DNA of 64,000 nucleotides, taken from the NCBI RefSeq assembly GCF_015767675.1, contig NZ_CP065219.1, positions 116,140 to 180,139 of the forward strand, read 5' to 3'. Shown one piece after another: positions 43,801 through 52,540 of the stretch; within the stretch, counting starts at the first letter, position 1, and every line of letters begins with the position of its first letter. Under the pieces are notes generated by a model. It had not been told where the DNA came from, did not search any database, and saw only the letters and a list, made by a program, of their open reading frames with translations. This DNA is from Vibrio navarrensis (GTDB lineage: Bacteria; Pseudomonadota; Gammaproteobacteria; Enterobacterales; Vibrionaceae). The translations under genes and the position numbers were made by a program.

Positions 43801-46601
43801 ACCACTAACGCTTTTTGGCTAAACGCCGCCTCTCGCTCTGAAAGGTGGTTAAGGGCAAAGCTGACCGCTTTCTCGATGAGGGGCGCGTTTTGCGCTTTCG
43901 CCAGTGCCGATAACGCCTGACTGACATCTTGTTTTAACAAAGCTTGGGTGGTGTCGTTTAGGTAACGGTCGTTGACGTTTTGTGTCTGCAATACGCGCTC
44001 AATCGCTGACGGGGAAACTTGCTCTTTTTCCAGTGCGCTTTGGGCTTTATCGGGTTTATCGGTGAAGATATCAAGACGCTGCGTTTTTTCGGTCAGGTCA
44101 TTGATGAGTGGCTTAGAAAGGGTAAACGCTTTGGCTGAGAGTAAGGTATGCGCCTTTTTCTCGATATGGCTGGCACCTCGAACGTAATCATATTGCAAAG
44201 GTGCGTCTTTTAAGTGCTCAAAGCTGAGGTATTGCGTTTTGCCTTGGCTTTCGAGTGTGACGCCGGTCTTATTGATATCGGTGACAAGGTAACTTTGATT
44301 GGCATCCAAACCGGAGGGGGAGTGTTTTCCTAACGTGCTAAGCCGTTCGCCTTTGGCTATGTTCAAACTTTGCGGTTTACTGATTTGCATCTTCATGGCT
44401 TTAAAAGCCCGAGTGGATGGGTCGAACGTGTGTGACTGTCCGTCGTGTTTGCTGAGTGTTGTCATGGTATTGCTCTCTTTATCGATACTGGCAATAACAA
44501 AGCTTTGAGGTTTGCCTTTGTCCCAATGAGTGAGCGTCATGCCTGGCTTGTAGTGTTGAACGAGCGGTTGCTGCGCTTTAGAGAGGTAGTGGGGGCCTTG
44601 AGTGAACAGAGTGGTTTCATGGCGAGAAAGCGTGCCGGTGTTTTTGAGTCTATCCCGAATGGCTTCGGTTAATCGCCGTTGCTCGACGCTGGATGTTGCT
44701 ATCACTTGAGTGTTGGCTTTATCGGGGAGGTCAGCGTAAACGCGCGCTATCCTATCGGTATCACTCTCATGCAGTTTTACGTCTGTTTCGATGGGTTTAC
44801 TACTCACCCAAGTATGGCTCTCCACATTGCCTTTTTGATACAGCGAGATAGCGTTATTGGCTTTAAAACCTTGACGGCTAGAAACACGGTTTAACATCAC
44901 CACTTTGCTGTTCGATTGCTTGGCTTTATCGGTCAGCGCTAACAGTTCATTGGCGCTCATCTTGTTGGCGTCATCGATGAGCAAGACGTCTTTATTGGTG
45001 AGCGGGACATCGCTTTGCAGTAAGCTATGGGTGGTGTGTCGCTGCTCTGGGGAAAAAGCATTGGCTATCCATGCCCCAAGGGTTTGGCTTTTGCGCTGTA
45101 CGTTCTCCATCCCTTCGGCTTTGGTTTTGGCGCTTTGTGAGACAAACTGAACCCGTTTACCACTGTGATTACCCAAGTTAAGCAGCTGCTGCGCGATACC
45201 TTGCGATGAGCCATGCACATTCACCACATGGAACTGTTTGGTGGAGTGGTATAATTCGGTAAGAAGACGCTGCTGACTTTCAGGGATAGCCAGTTTATTG
45301 AGCATCTTGGGTTCAACGTGAGTGCGCATATGGTGCGCTCGTCCTTGAGTGCTGTCGATAAGCGCCTTCTCGTTGTCAATTAAGCCTTTGGTGGTGTATT
45401 GCCCTTTTTGGCTGAGTCCTATCAACTCTCCTGTTTTTATCATCTCATCGGCGGCTTTTTTGATATCAAGCGCGTTTAATTGCACGGCCCCTTTGGTGAA
45501 TTCTGAGGCGGTGAGTTCGATGATTTTTTCTAGATGTAAAGCGGTGCTGTATTGACCTAAGTGGTCGATGGCTCTGCTGATGGCGGCTTTCGTTTCATCG
45601 AGCGAGGGTATCGTTTGTTGCTCCTTCGCTTTCTGCGCGAGACCAACGAGTTGAGAGGGCTCATACCCTTGTTCTCTGACGGTGTTTTGCCACTGTTTAT
45701 TGAGGCTGTCATTGCTTTGGTAGGTTTTGCCTTTGCGTGTATCAAGGTTGGCCACATCGCGAGCGGCGCGAGACTCAAATCCCAAATCGAGCGTGCGCTG
45801 GTCAATTTGTTGTTTGCGAGTTGAGGAAGCGTCAATAATGGATTGAGGGACACCACTGACTTCGAACTGGCCGTTCCCGACGCCTCGCGTTGCATAGCCT
45901 AATTCTTGTGCGTCTTTCGCGAGGTGGCTCTGATATAAAATCCCGTAGTATTTTTGGAAATTGTAGATGCGCTCGCCAGTGCCGTTAATGACGCCCCCTT
46001 TTTGTTTGATGCTAGACGCCAGCGTGCGAAGTTGCCCTTCTTGATCACGTGTCATATTGGCCGCTAGAGCGTGTGAGTGGATTTGCATATCATTTTCACG
46101 ACTGGTTTTATGGCGCACGACTGCAAATATCATGGAGTCCGTGTTATGGAACTCACGCTCTCCCTCTTTGTTGATGGTGGTGATTTGCGCCACGTCTTTC
46201 TCAAGCTCTGTGAGAGCGAATTTAACCGCGTTGTTGTGGGCTTCAATAAGGCGGGTATCTCCGCCAGTAAGCGCAAGAATGCTGATGGATTTAGGTGCGG
46301 AAAAGGTGAGATCAAACCCTGATTTATGATCGTCTCGCTTCCCCTTGATGGTTTCATCACCAAGGTTGCCTGATAGCACGGACTCTAATGTGGTTTGGTC
46401 CACGGCTTTGCCAGCCAGTCCCGCTTCGATAGCAAGCTTGCCGTGCCAGAAGGTGTTTTCTCCCTGGTCTTTTTCTTTGAGGTAGTAGTTGTCACCGGCA
46501 TCTTTCTCTAAAGAGACATCTGGCAGATCTTTGGGGTTTTCTTCGCTTAGGTAGTATTTGGCCGCGCCAGAGGCAGATTTTAATGGGCTGATAGAAAGCA
46601 T
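40827..46601 (-). CDS. traI: TraI relaxase-helicase with C-terminal primase-like region
   Basis: A 1,924-residue MOBF relaxase. Tyr16-Tyr17 are the nucleophile pair; the HUH metal site is His164 with His175 and His177 (MQIHSH), the same 11-and-2 spacing as in F TraI. A vestigial helicase domain lies about 430-700, and the RecD-like helicase has Walker A GLAGTGKST near residue 1,040 and FLDESSM after it. Beyond it (about 1,570-1,790) is a region with YLTFGSGKSAIKV and RGYFKDYTTGEKGSLINLMM that resembles zinc-less CHC2/Toprim primase modules; the last 90 residues are acidic. The start at 46601 has AAGGAAAA upstream. It nicks oriT and unwinds the transferred strand. Confidence 0.93.
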   Translation of the reverse strand: MLSISPLKSASGAAKYYLSEENPKDLPDVSLEKDAGDNYYLKEKDQGENTFWHGKLAIEAGLAGKAVDQTTLESVLSGNLGDETIKGKRDDHKSGFDLTFSAPKSISILALTGGDTRLIEAHNNAVKFALTELEKDVAQITTINKEGEREFHNTDSMIFAVVRHKTSRENDMQIHSHALAANMTRDQEGQLRTLASSIKQKGGVINGTGERIYNFQKYYGILYQSHLAKDAQELGYATRGVGNGQFEVSGVPQSIIDASSTRKQQIDQRTLDLGFESRAARDVANLDTRKGKTYQSNDSLNKQWQNTVREQGYEPSQLVGLAQKAKEQQTIPSLDETKAAISRAIDHLGQYSTALHLEKIIELTASEFTKGAVQLNALDIKKAADEMIKTGELIGLSQKGQYTTKGLIDNEKALIDSTQGRAHHMRTHVEPKMLNKLAIPESQQRLLTELYHSTKQFHVVNVHGSSQGIAQQLLNLGNHSGKRVQFVSQSAKTKAEGMENVQRKSQTLGAWIANAFSPEQRHTTHSLLQSDVPLTNKDVLLIDDANKMSANELLALTDKAKQSNSKVVMLNRVSSRQGFKANNAISLYQKGNVESHTWVSSKPIETDVKLHESDTDRIARVYADLPDKANTQVIATSSVEQRRLTEAIRDRLKNTGTLSRHETTLFTQGPHYLSKAQQPLVQHYKPGMTLTHWDKGKPQSFVIASIDKESNTMTTLSKHDGQSHTFDPSTRAFKAMKMQISKPQSLNIAKGERLSTLGKHSPSGLDANQSYLVTDINKTGVTLESQGKTQYLSFEHLKDAPLQYDYVRGASHIEKKAHTLLSAKAFTLSKPLINDLTEKTQRLDIFTDKPDKAQSALEKEQVSPSAIERVLQTQNVNDRYLNDTTQALLKQDVSQALSALAKAQNAPLIEKAVSFALNHLSEREAAFSQKALVVEAVRYAFEEAGSSITKDQIETELAKRSDTLSAEYSDGTRWTTQAALETEKRILQNIIDGKDRHQPFATPKQVQTFLDTKPRLTQGQKDAITLTSTTPDSFVAIQGLAGTGKSTMLESNIELIQLVKEASQLPEQNVIGLAPTHAAVSELESKGVKAQTLESLLTDIRQGNRDASDYQHTLFFLDESSMVSNKQAKEFTELVNASQSKAVLLGDKEQLLSLSAGKPFELAISKGDIDTAYMTDIIRQQNDTLLNAAQNTIDKQPQSALDKLKQQDPDNQGNGHHVISTLDEHHKDQRKAQLEATEKLPFVVAKDYLERTPETRENTLIIAYTNKERDTITEYIRVGLMKTQEIGKENIITTRLRSVGATGEELSTMMPYQKGLVLSTKPGEYATITHVDSEHGVVTLEDAKGKTKSFLPRNRDHTFTTLFNVSEKPLSTGDKIVTRFTDKSRDIKANVEYRITQASSDGIIAQSKTGETLTINPSELKDGHWDYAYSRTADMAQGATYPHVITAIQSKGALTNLRRAGIDVTRASQHIRLYTDNTTQLVRSWLSKESHKASAIETINQIPPKDTTYFNRNALPHEDVRFQNKSGDFDYNKFREHINTQLPKYTESLAIQLLGKPNQSKSDRDYLTFGSGKSAIKVSLTGEYRGYFKDYTTGEKGSLINLMMSHKDISYKETMNEAHQMINEPEKYQLEENRKHEKLLSTTPKHIARFEERAKEYINQSQPINCTLAQTYLNNLGINNIENDNVKFHPAVYSSEDKNFHPAMLTNIHNKQGETKAIEVTYLDSQGNRDNTLDINPRTLGTKSKQLTSFHQGENLNTTIISTSIENSFLIREQTQGQIDIINVNHKNDIQNINIDELRQNIIIVLNQGNHDLNPNNIEKIIENLNGRDIQFMSDDNLKEDIKACIEKLERDNSVHDIELSETHSPHQESELDTSNFDEKKEIDSQSLEHFEPKKYSPQQEMDFAHQEKESDWEDREIDRELER

Positions 46602-46688
46602 TGAGATTTTCCTTATGCAACGCAAATTGCCGCTGGCAGCAACGCTGAGCGGTGTATCGTGGTTAAAAGGGGGAAGTGAGGTGGAATT

Positions 46689-46716
46689 AAAAAGCCTTGC
46701 GGTCGCAAGGCTTTTT
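46689..46716. terminator. Strong terminator between traD and traI
   Basis: AAAAAGCCTTGC-GGTC-GCAAGGCTTTTT: a perfect 12-bp stem with A- and T-runs. It lies just after the traD stop, so traI probably needs its own promoter or read-through. Confidence 0.88.
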
Positions 46717-46720
46717 GTAT

Positions 46721-48820
46721 TCAATCATAGGCGTCAGTGATTTCGCTATCTTGGGAGATAGCGGCTTCTTCCAGCTCTCGTTGAGCTCGATCTTGATAGT
46801 CACCATCGGATTTGAGTTTTTCAGCATCCTCGCTGGCCAGTTCCTTGACCGTATCACTTCGCTGTGCCTTTCTGATTTGGTCTGTTTCCAGCTTCATCTC
46901 TTCGGGCGTTTCAAACTGCTTGGCTTGGATTTCTGTGAGTGCATTGCGGTCTTCGTCATTGAGGAAAATGCCAGGCGCGACACACTCGCAATAAATCGCT
47001 TCTTCATACGCTTTGGTCATCGCCGGTGATGGGGTGTAATCCCGTTTGATAAAGGCGGCGCTGACATCTCGCATCTTATCGAAGTGCAAATCCAGTTGAG
47101 TGATAAAACTGCTTCCTGGTACGCGAAGGTAGCATTGCAAATCGTCCATGGCTTGGATTTCACTGCTCGATACGACAGGACGGGTGATCGTTTGGTGGCC
47201 AATCGAGACCCCATCACGTAACGTATTCGCACCGTAAGAGATGTTTTCTCTTGATACATCGACTTCTTGCTCGCCCAAATCTTTAGAGGAGATTTGCGCC
47301 ATCTGCGCCGAAGGCGCGCGGAAGTAAAAGCGAGAGTTGAGCAAATCAAAAATCACATCGGCGGTGTTCTTGCCGTAGGTTTTCACCAACTGCGCATACG
47401 ACTGGAGGCCAATCACATAGCAGCCACCAAACTTGCGTACCTCAGCAATGATGCTATCGAGTTCTGGCAGTTTATGCAGACTGGGCATTTCATCCATAAT
47501 CACCCAGATCCGTCGGTCATCATCCGGATCAAGTCCTAAGATGGCGTTAGACGCAATCGCCAGCCAAGTTGAAATCAATGGTCTCAAGGAAGCGTGTTGC
47601 TGGGCATTACTGGATAAGAACAAAAAACCTCGTTGCTTATCATCGAGTACCCAATCGGTGATGGAAAACGGCTGGCGTTTGAGCTTGCCTTGATCGTCTT
47701 TTTCATCCAGTCCGTCCAAAAAGCGTAGGCTCTTAATGTAGGTGGCCAGAACGGATTTAATCGAGATGGCGGTTTTTTTGATGTCTTTAGAGACAAGGGA
47801 AGCCGATTCTGTGCCTTGTAAAAAGTTACCGAGGGTTTCGAGCTCTGAGGTGAGGATCAGACTGAGCAGTCTTGCGGTCGAGCAAGGCTTATTGTCTTGG
47901 CTCATGCGATACGCGGTACTGGAGAAAATGGTACGAGCGGAATCCACCCAGAACGGATCGCCTTCACCGTGCTGCGGAATAAGGGCGTTGGCAATGTTTT
48001 CAAAGTCAGGGGCATCGATGGCATCGCACCACACATCCCAATTAGCGCAGCGCTCATCAAATGGGTTGAGCAAGATATCTTGGCTAGGGTCAAAAAACTT
48101 ACTGGTGAAGGTGCAGCCCTTATCATAAACAATGGCTTTGTCGCCTCGTTTGCGTATCCAGCGCAGTAGTTTGCGCAGCATGACGGATTTACCTGCTCCG
48201 GTCGTACCATCGATGAGTATGTGCTGTACTTCAAACTCATGTTTAAACAAGGCAAGGCCATCGACTTTAAAATCAGAAATCTTTCCGTTGCCTACACCTT
48301 GTTTTTTCAGCGTTTTGGCACGCTGCTTTAAATCCTGAGTGAGCCTTTTCGGCTCTGCAAGTTGAAACCCACGCACGTGAAGATCTTCACTTTGCTTTTC
48401 GCCTTGTCGTTTGAAAAAGCTCATCGCGCCCATCAAGATAGCTAACGCAATGGCGAGGGCAATTAAGAAATTGATTTGTGCTTGGCGTATGACATTGTCG
48501 TAAAGGGTAATGAGCTGTGTGTTTTCGAGCTGTGAGGCAAGGGTGCCGACGTAACGCTTTCCATTCCAGAAGGTCGTCACTTCACTGCTTAAATCGTGGC
48601 CAAGGTTGGCATAAAGCTGGTTGCGCCAGTAGTAGAATACAGACCAAAAGGCATTATCGGGGGCGCGCAGCCACGTGAGAAATCCGGTTAAGGCAATGAC
48701 CGCCCAAATAGAGGCGTAGACCAAGGTATTGTTGACTTGAAAGAACATTCGAATCGAGTGGAAGGTGATTTGTCCACCACGGGTAAAATGATTGCCCTTG
48801 GAGCGTGAAGGTCTAGACAT
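46721..48820 (-). CDS. traD: TraD type IV coupling protein
   Basis: A 699-residue hexameric coupling ATPase. Two N-terminal membrane segments are visible (about residues 29-52 and 105-125), Walker A is GTTGAGKS near residue 207 and Walker B is RIWVIMDEM near 438, with the following LHKLPELDSIIAEVRKFGG helix of the family. It links the relaxosome to the transfer channel. The start at 48820 begins SRPSRSKGNHF; the longer frame to 48865 has no ribosome site. C-terminal tail is acidic, as in proteins that contact relaxosome partners. Confidence 0.95.
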   Translation of the reverse strand: MSRPSRSKGNHFTRGGQITFHSIRMFFQVNNTLVYASIWAVIALTGFLTWLRAPDNAFWSVFYYWRNQLYANLGHDLSSEVTTFWNGKRYVGTLASQLENTQLITLYDNVIRQAQINFLIALAIALAILMGAMSFFKRQGEKQSEDLHVRGFQLAEPKRLTQDLKQRAKTLKKQGVGNGKISDFKVDGLALFKHEFEVQHILIDGTTGAGKSVMLRKLLRWIRKRGDKAIVYDKGCTFTSKFFDPSQDILLNPFDERCANWDVWCDAIDAPDFENIANALIPQHGEGDPFWVDSARTIFSSTAYRMSQDNKPCSTARLLSLILTSELETLGNFLQGTESASLVSKDIKKTAISIKSVLATYIKSLRFLDGLDEKDDQGKLKRQPFSITDWVLDDKQRGFLFLSSNAQQHASLRPLISTWLAIASNAILGLDPDDDRRIWVIMDEMPSLHKLPELDSIIAEVRKFGGCYVIGLQSYAQLVKTYGKNTADVIFDLLNSRFYFRAPSAQMAQISSKDLGEQEVDVSRENISYGANTLRDGVSIGHQTITRPVVSSSEIQAMDDLQCYLRVPGSSFITQLDLHFDKMRDVSAAFIKRDYTPSPAMTKAYEEAIYCECVAPGIFLNDEDRNALTEIQAKQFETPEEMKLETDQIRKAQRSDTVKELASEDAEKLKSDGDYQDRAQRELEEAAISQDSEITDAYD

Positions 48821-48961
48821 GGCAGTCTCCACTAAATAAAAGGTTGAAACGTTGTAAAGGCTCAATCAGGGAAACAAAAGCGTCCCGTTTGTTTGAGCGG
48901 TTATCTTGATAAGTACACTTGCGTTAAACCCCTCTTTGAGCGGTTTTGGGGATAGAGATAG

Positions 48962-49002
48962 AAAACGCCTCTTTGTCGTTGGAAATGACAAGGAGGCGTT
49001 TT
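48962..49002. terminator. Bidirectional terminator upstream of traD
   Basis: AAAACGCCTC with TTTGTC pairs with GACAA and GAGGCGTTTT around a 9-base loop. It separates traD from the genes upstream. Confidence 0.88.
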
Positions 49003-49111
49003 ACTGGGGTTGGCGATGAGTGTTAGGCAGGATAATAGAGGATGTTTTCTTTTGCCGGCACACGGACTCTTGAACGACAATGCTCTGTTAATGTTGACCT
49101 AAGCGCTGAGA

Positions 49112-49645
49112 TTAATATTTCCAGCCGTTCAGTTGTAAGTCCTTTGGAATTGGGTCATAGCAAGGGTATTCGGTTTGGAGTCCGTATTCGATGACAGATT
49201 TTGTCGAAGCAGCAAACGCACTTGCGTAATTATCTCTTCGAAAGTTTTGAGGATCATTCTTAGCAGTTTTTTCTAACACCGTCCAAATCATCTCTTTAAT
49301 AAACTCTGGGTGGCGTTTGGGGTCGAGCGCCATCGTATCGCGCATGCAGAACCAGTGATTGCCGCCTAAGTCTTGTTGACGATTCGCACTGCCAAAATAC
49401 GCAGATTGCAAACCTTGCAGGTAGGCATTGAGGCGTATTGATTCGACGGTGTCCGTTTCATCAATGTGCTGCAAAAAGTAAGGCAGCTTGGTGAGGTCTG
49501 CCATGTCTTTTTTATCGATGCTCATGAGAGTTGGGCTATTGTATTGCTCGTGTATCTCGCTCAGCAGTTGAGTGAGCTCAGGAGAATGCGTTTGCGCTTG
49601 TGCACTCGCGCAGGTAAGTAGCAATAGAGGTAGGATTCTTTTCAT
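49112..49645 (-). CDS. Periplasmic protein of unknown function in the tra region
   Basis: A 177-residue exported protein: signal peptide MKRILPLLLLTCASAQAQ, cleaved near AQA-Q. The mature part has YLQGLQSAYFGSANRQQ and HWFCMRDTMALDP, four cysteines near the end suggesting a disulfide (CYDPIPKD). It is reminiscent of small Rap1a/Tai-type periplasmic proteins but not certainly one. Position after traG corresponds to the surface-exclusion slot in F (traS/traT), which it does not resemble in sequence. A role in exclusion is speculative. Confidence 0.75.
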   Translation of the reverse strand: MKRILPLLLLTCASAQAQTHSPELTQLLSEIHEQYNSPTLMSIDKKDMADLTKLPYFLQHIDETDTVESIRLNAYLQGLQSAYFGSANRQQDLGGNHWFCMRDTMALDPKRHPEFIKEMIWTVLEKTAKNDPQNFRRDNYASAFAASTKSVIEYGLQTEYPCYDPIPKDLQLNGWKY

Positions 49646-49708
49646 AATAATGCTCCTTTCAGATACCTGATCATAATACCAGTATTTAGACGGTGCATAA
49701 AGTCCTTT

Positions 49709-52537
49709 TTATGCACCTTGATTAATACTATTTTTGGGTTTTGGGGTGTATCTTGGCACCGCAGGGTAGGTCTGATCGGCGGTGACGTATTCCGTCCTTT
49801 CGGGTCTTATCACCTCAGCCTCTACCTCTGGCTTGATGGTCATCTCAATGACGGGCTCTGGTTTGGTGATCGACTGCTGCGTCTGATTTTGTTGTTGCTG
49901 CACATCCTCCGTAACCCCATCGAAGCGTTCTTGGTTAAACAGCCCTCCCGTTTCTTTGTTGTGCAACACAGCGGTGCGTGTTTTTTCTACTGCGTCTTGT
50001 GTGTCTTCCCATTCTTTCTCCAGCGTTTTATTTTGCTCTGGAGTGAGTTTCAGCACACCTGTTGGCGCACTGGCTTGGTGCGTTTCGTTCATCTTGGCCA
50101 CGATGCGTGCGCTGTCGCCATCGAGTCCCGCCATGGTGGCAAACTCCTCAGTGCGCGTGAATTTCTGCCAGCGCTCTTTCGCTTCCGCAATGTCTTCCGG
50201 TTGGTAAGCGGTCATGAGGCGTTGGACTTCTGTTGGGTCTTTGATATTTCTTTCTAAGTAGTTCTGGAAGCCTTGGATCGCGTTCGTCGTAAAGCTGGCT
50301 CCGCCCGATTCCAAACGGGTTTGAGTGTTGGATAGGGCGTTCAAATCCGCTTGGCTTTGCATCACGCTGGCTCCTAGAGACTTGGTGTTGCTGGCGTTAA
50401 TCGCAAAGTCATGCGCAAACTGCTCAACTGACGTGCGCGTGTCTTTGTTGTCCACTTGGGTGCCGGCACTGGTGACGGCGTTGGCTCCTTCAGTATACTG
50501 TTTGGTGGCTTGTTCAAGCTGCTGCCTTTGCTCGCTGGTCATGTTGCTGTAGGCGGTGCGCTCTTCGTCTGACCACTTCACCCCAGCGTTAGCGCCGAAA
50601 TTGAATAGTGATTTCCCTTTGCCTGTTCCTACGCCAGCCTCCACACCGGCGTAAGCGCTTTGCAAGTACGCTTGAGATTTCTCTTTGCTCCATCCCGTTT
50701 GCTTGCTGACGTTGTCAATGGCGCTTTGCATGTTGCTCATGCCCTGACTGACTTGGGTATTAAAGCCAGTGCTGCTGCCTTCGCCATAGCTTAAGTTTTT
50801 ACCCACGCTGTCATGCCAGCGGTCGTTCAATGCCGCGCCAGCTTGGATGGTTTGCCCAAGTTGGGTGCTAGTTTGTTCCAGATTTTGCTGGGTATTGCTG
50901 CGCGCATTGGCGACACTCTCTTGCAGCATCGAGGAGGTGTTGGCACTGACGTTACCGCGACTGGTTGTTTGCGTACTGTCGTAGGTGGTGCGTCCATCGC
51001 CATGTTGGGTCGTCACCGAGCCATCCTGGTTTTGGGTGTAACTGTGTCCTTGGTTGGTGAGTGTGTTGGTATCAAACTTGTTGGCATGGGTGTTGTTCAT
51101 GCTGTGGTTATCAATTTGCATACTGCCAAAGTCCAGATTACCGGTCGATGCAGCCGCGCTCGCTCTGGCATTGGTGGAATTAATCATACTCGATAGTTGG
51201 TAGTTCATGCTCGATACGACCGATTGTCCCCCTTTGAGGATGCCCCCTGCGATTGCCGGCACGCCTATCATCAAGATTCCGGTCATCCAGGCAAAGCGGC
51301 TGTGAAGCTCATCGGCCGCATTGGCATTGGAGAGGACGAGGCCACCAAATGTACCAGAGACATCAGTGGATAATGATTCCAGTCCCCATAACTGGATGCC
51401 ATTGATGATAGCAAAGAGCACTGGCCACGTAGCCAAAAAGGCAAACGTGCCAAGGTAGTTTTTCAGTACCATCAGGGTTAAACCTGGAATGACCGCCGCA
51501 CCGGCGACAAAAAAGGCCAAGCAAGCAAAGAGCATAAACAACATGGTATGGAGCATGGGTAAATATTCCCTTGCCATTAAACCGAGAGAAGCCCACATCG
51601 AAGTGGTTTGCAGTTTGTTGGTCGTGTAGGCGTAATTGAGCGCGGCTTGGGTGGGGTCAAGGCTATCTAGGTTGTAGCGAAGTTCATTCATCAGCATGTT
51701 TTGCTTAATGGTGTTGGAAGCGCTGGTGCTGATGGAAAAGAATTTGTTGTAGCTGCGTTGGATCGATTGCACGATTTGCGGTTTGTAGCGATTGGCTTCT
51801 TTGCCGAGTAAATGATGCGCTAACAAGGTGACATTTTCATTCGAAGCCGCATCAAAGCGCTGTTTTACAATGGGGTAAGCTTCTTCACACAGTTTATAGC
51901 TGATTTTTCCGCCGCCCTCATCAAGGTAGAGCGCGCGCAGTGGGCTTTGTTTGATGCCATCGAGAAAGGTAAAAATATTCGTGGCGGCAAAGAGTTCATC
52001 CCAAGTGTACTTGTGGTTAATTCTCACATCGCCAATCATGCAATTTTGAAAATAATCACTCCACAGCTTTTTGAGTCCTATTTCGCGCACGCTAGATTGC
52101 CTTGAGAGCTGATAGAGCTCAGAGGCAAACAGCATGCCTGTTCGCCCATAACGCTCATCATCTGAGGTCGTGAAGATGGCTTCCACCCCTTCGGTCATCC
52201 CCACCATGATAGAAGAGAAAAAGTAAGTCGGCACGGCGACGAGGTAGGGAACGTTATCGACTTTGTAGGCTTTTCCTGGTTGGGTTTTGTCAATGATGAG
52301 CATGTCTGCTTTCATGTTGATAAGAAACAATGGCACCGCAAAGAAAACCACCATCCATTTGATAATGTCTTTGGGGTTACGAGAGAGCATGAAGATAAAC
52401 AAACTGGTGATAAGGCCCAGCATCATGCACATCTGTAAGTAATCGCCAAAGGTATTGGTTTTAAAAAAGGTGGCCAACGCGTTAAAGGCTTTGTTGACCA
52501 CCTCGCCAGAGGTGTAGGTGTAATACTCAAGTATCAT
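49709..52537 (-). CDS. traG: TraG mating-pair stabilisation protein
   Basis: A 942-residue inner-membrane protein. N-terminal hydrophobic helices lie at about 35-60, 95-115, 330-395 and 410-440; the second half is a large periplasmic, Gln/Asn/Ser-rich coiled-coil region (SMLQESVANARSNTQQNLEQ and later). F TraG is 938 residues and has the same layout, working in pilus assembly and mating-pair stabilisation with TraN, and in entry exclusion. The gene follows traH with 3 bases between. A short inverted repeat overlaps its stop codon. Confidence 0.93.
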   Translation of the reverse strand: MILEYYTYTSGEVVNKAFNALATFFKTNTFGDYLQMCMMLGLITSLFIFMLSRNPKDIIKWMVVFFAVPLFLINMKADMLIIDKTQPGKAYKVDNVPYLVAVPTYFFSSIMVGMTEGVEAIFTTSDDERYGRTGMLFASELYQLSRQSSVREIGLKKLWSDYFQNCMIGDVRINHKYTWDELFAATNIFTFLDGIKQSPLRALYLDEGGGKISYKLCEEAYPIVKQRFDAASNENVTLLAHHLLGKEANRYKPQIVQSIQRSYNKFFSISTSASNTIKQNMLMNELRYNLDSLDPTQAALNYAYTTNKLQTTSMWASLGLMAREYLPMLHTMLFMLFACLAFFVAGAAVIPGLTLMVLKNYLGTFAFLATWPVLFAIINGIQLWGLESLSTDVSGTFGGLVLSNANAADELHSRFAWMTGILMIGVPAIAGGILKGGQSVVSSMNYQLSSMINSTNARASAAASTGNLDFGSMQIDNHSMNNTHANKFDTNTLTNQGHSYTQNQDGSVTTQHGDGRTTYDSTQTTSRGNVSANTSSMLQESVANARSNTQQNLEQTSTQLGQTIQAGAALNDRWHDSVGKNLSYGEGSSTGFNTQVSQGMSNMQSAIDNVSKQTGWSKEKSQAYLQSAYAGVEAGVGTGKGKSLFNFGANAGVKWSDEERTAYSNMTSEQRQQLEQATKQYTEGANAVTSAGTQVDNKDTRTSVEQFAHDFAINASNTKSLGASVMQSQADLNALSNTQTRLESGGASFTTNAIQGFQNYLERNIKDPTEVQRLMTAYQPEDIAEAKERWQKFTRTEEFATMAGLDGDSARIVAKMNETHQASAPTGVLKLTPEQNKTLEKEWEDTQDAVEKTRTAVLHNKETGGLFNQERFDGVTEDVQQQQNQTQQSITKPEPVIEMTIKPEVEAEVIRPERTEYVTADQTYPAVPRYTPKPKNSINQGA

Positions 52538-52540
52538 AGG

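Noticed and set aside
42340..46740. Many open frames on the plus strand within traI and other tra genes
   Set aside because: They are antisense to long, well-recognised transfer genes and have no ribosome sites or family likeness.
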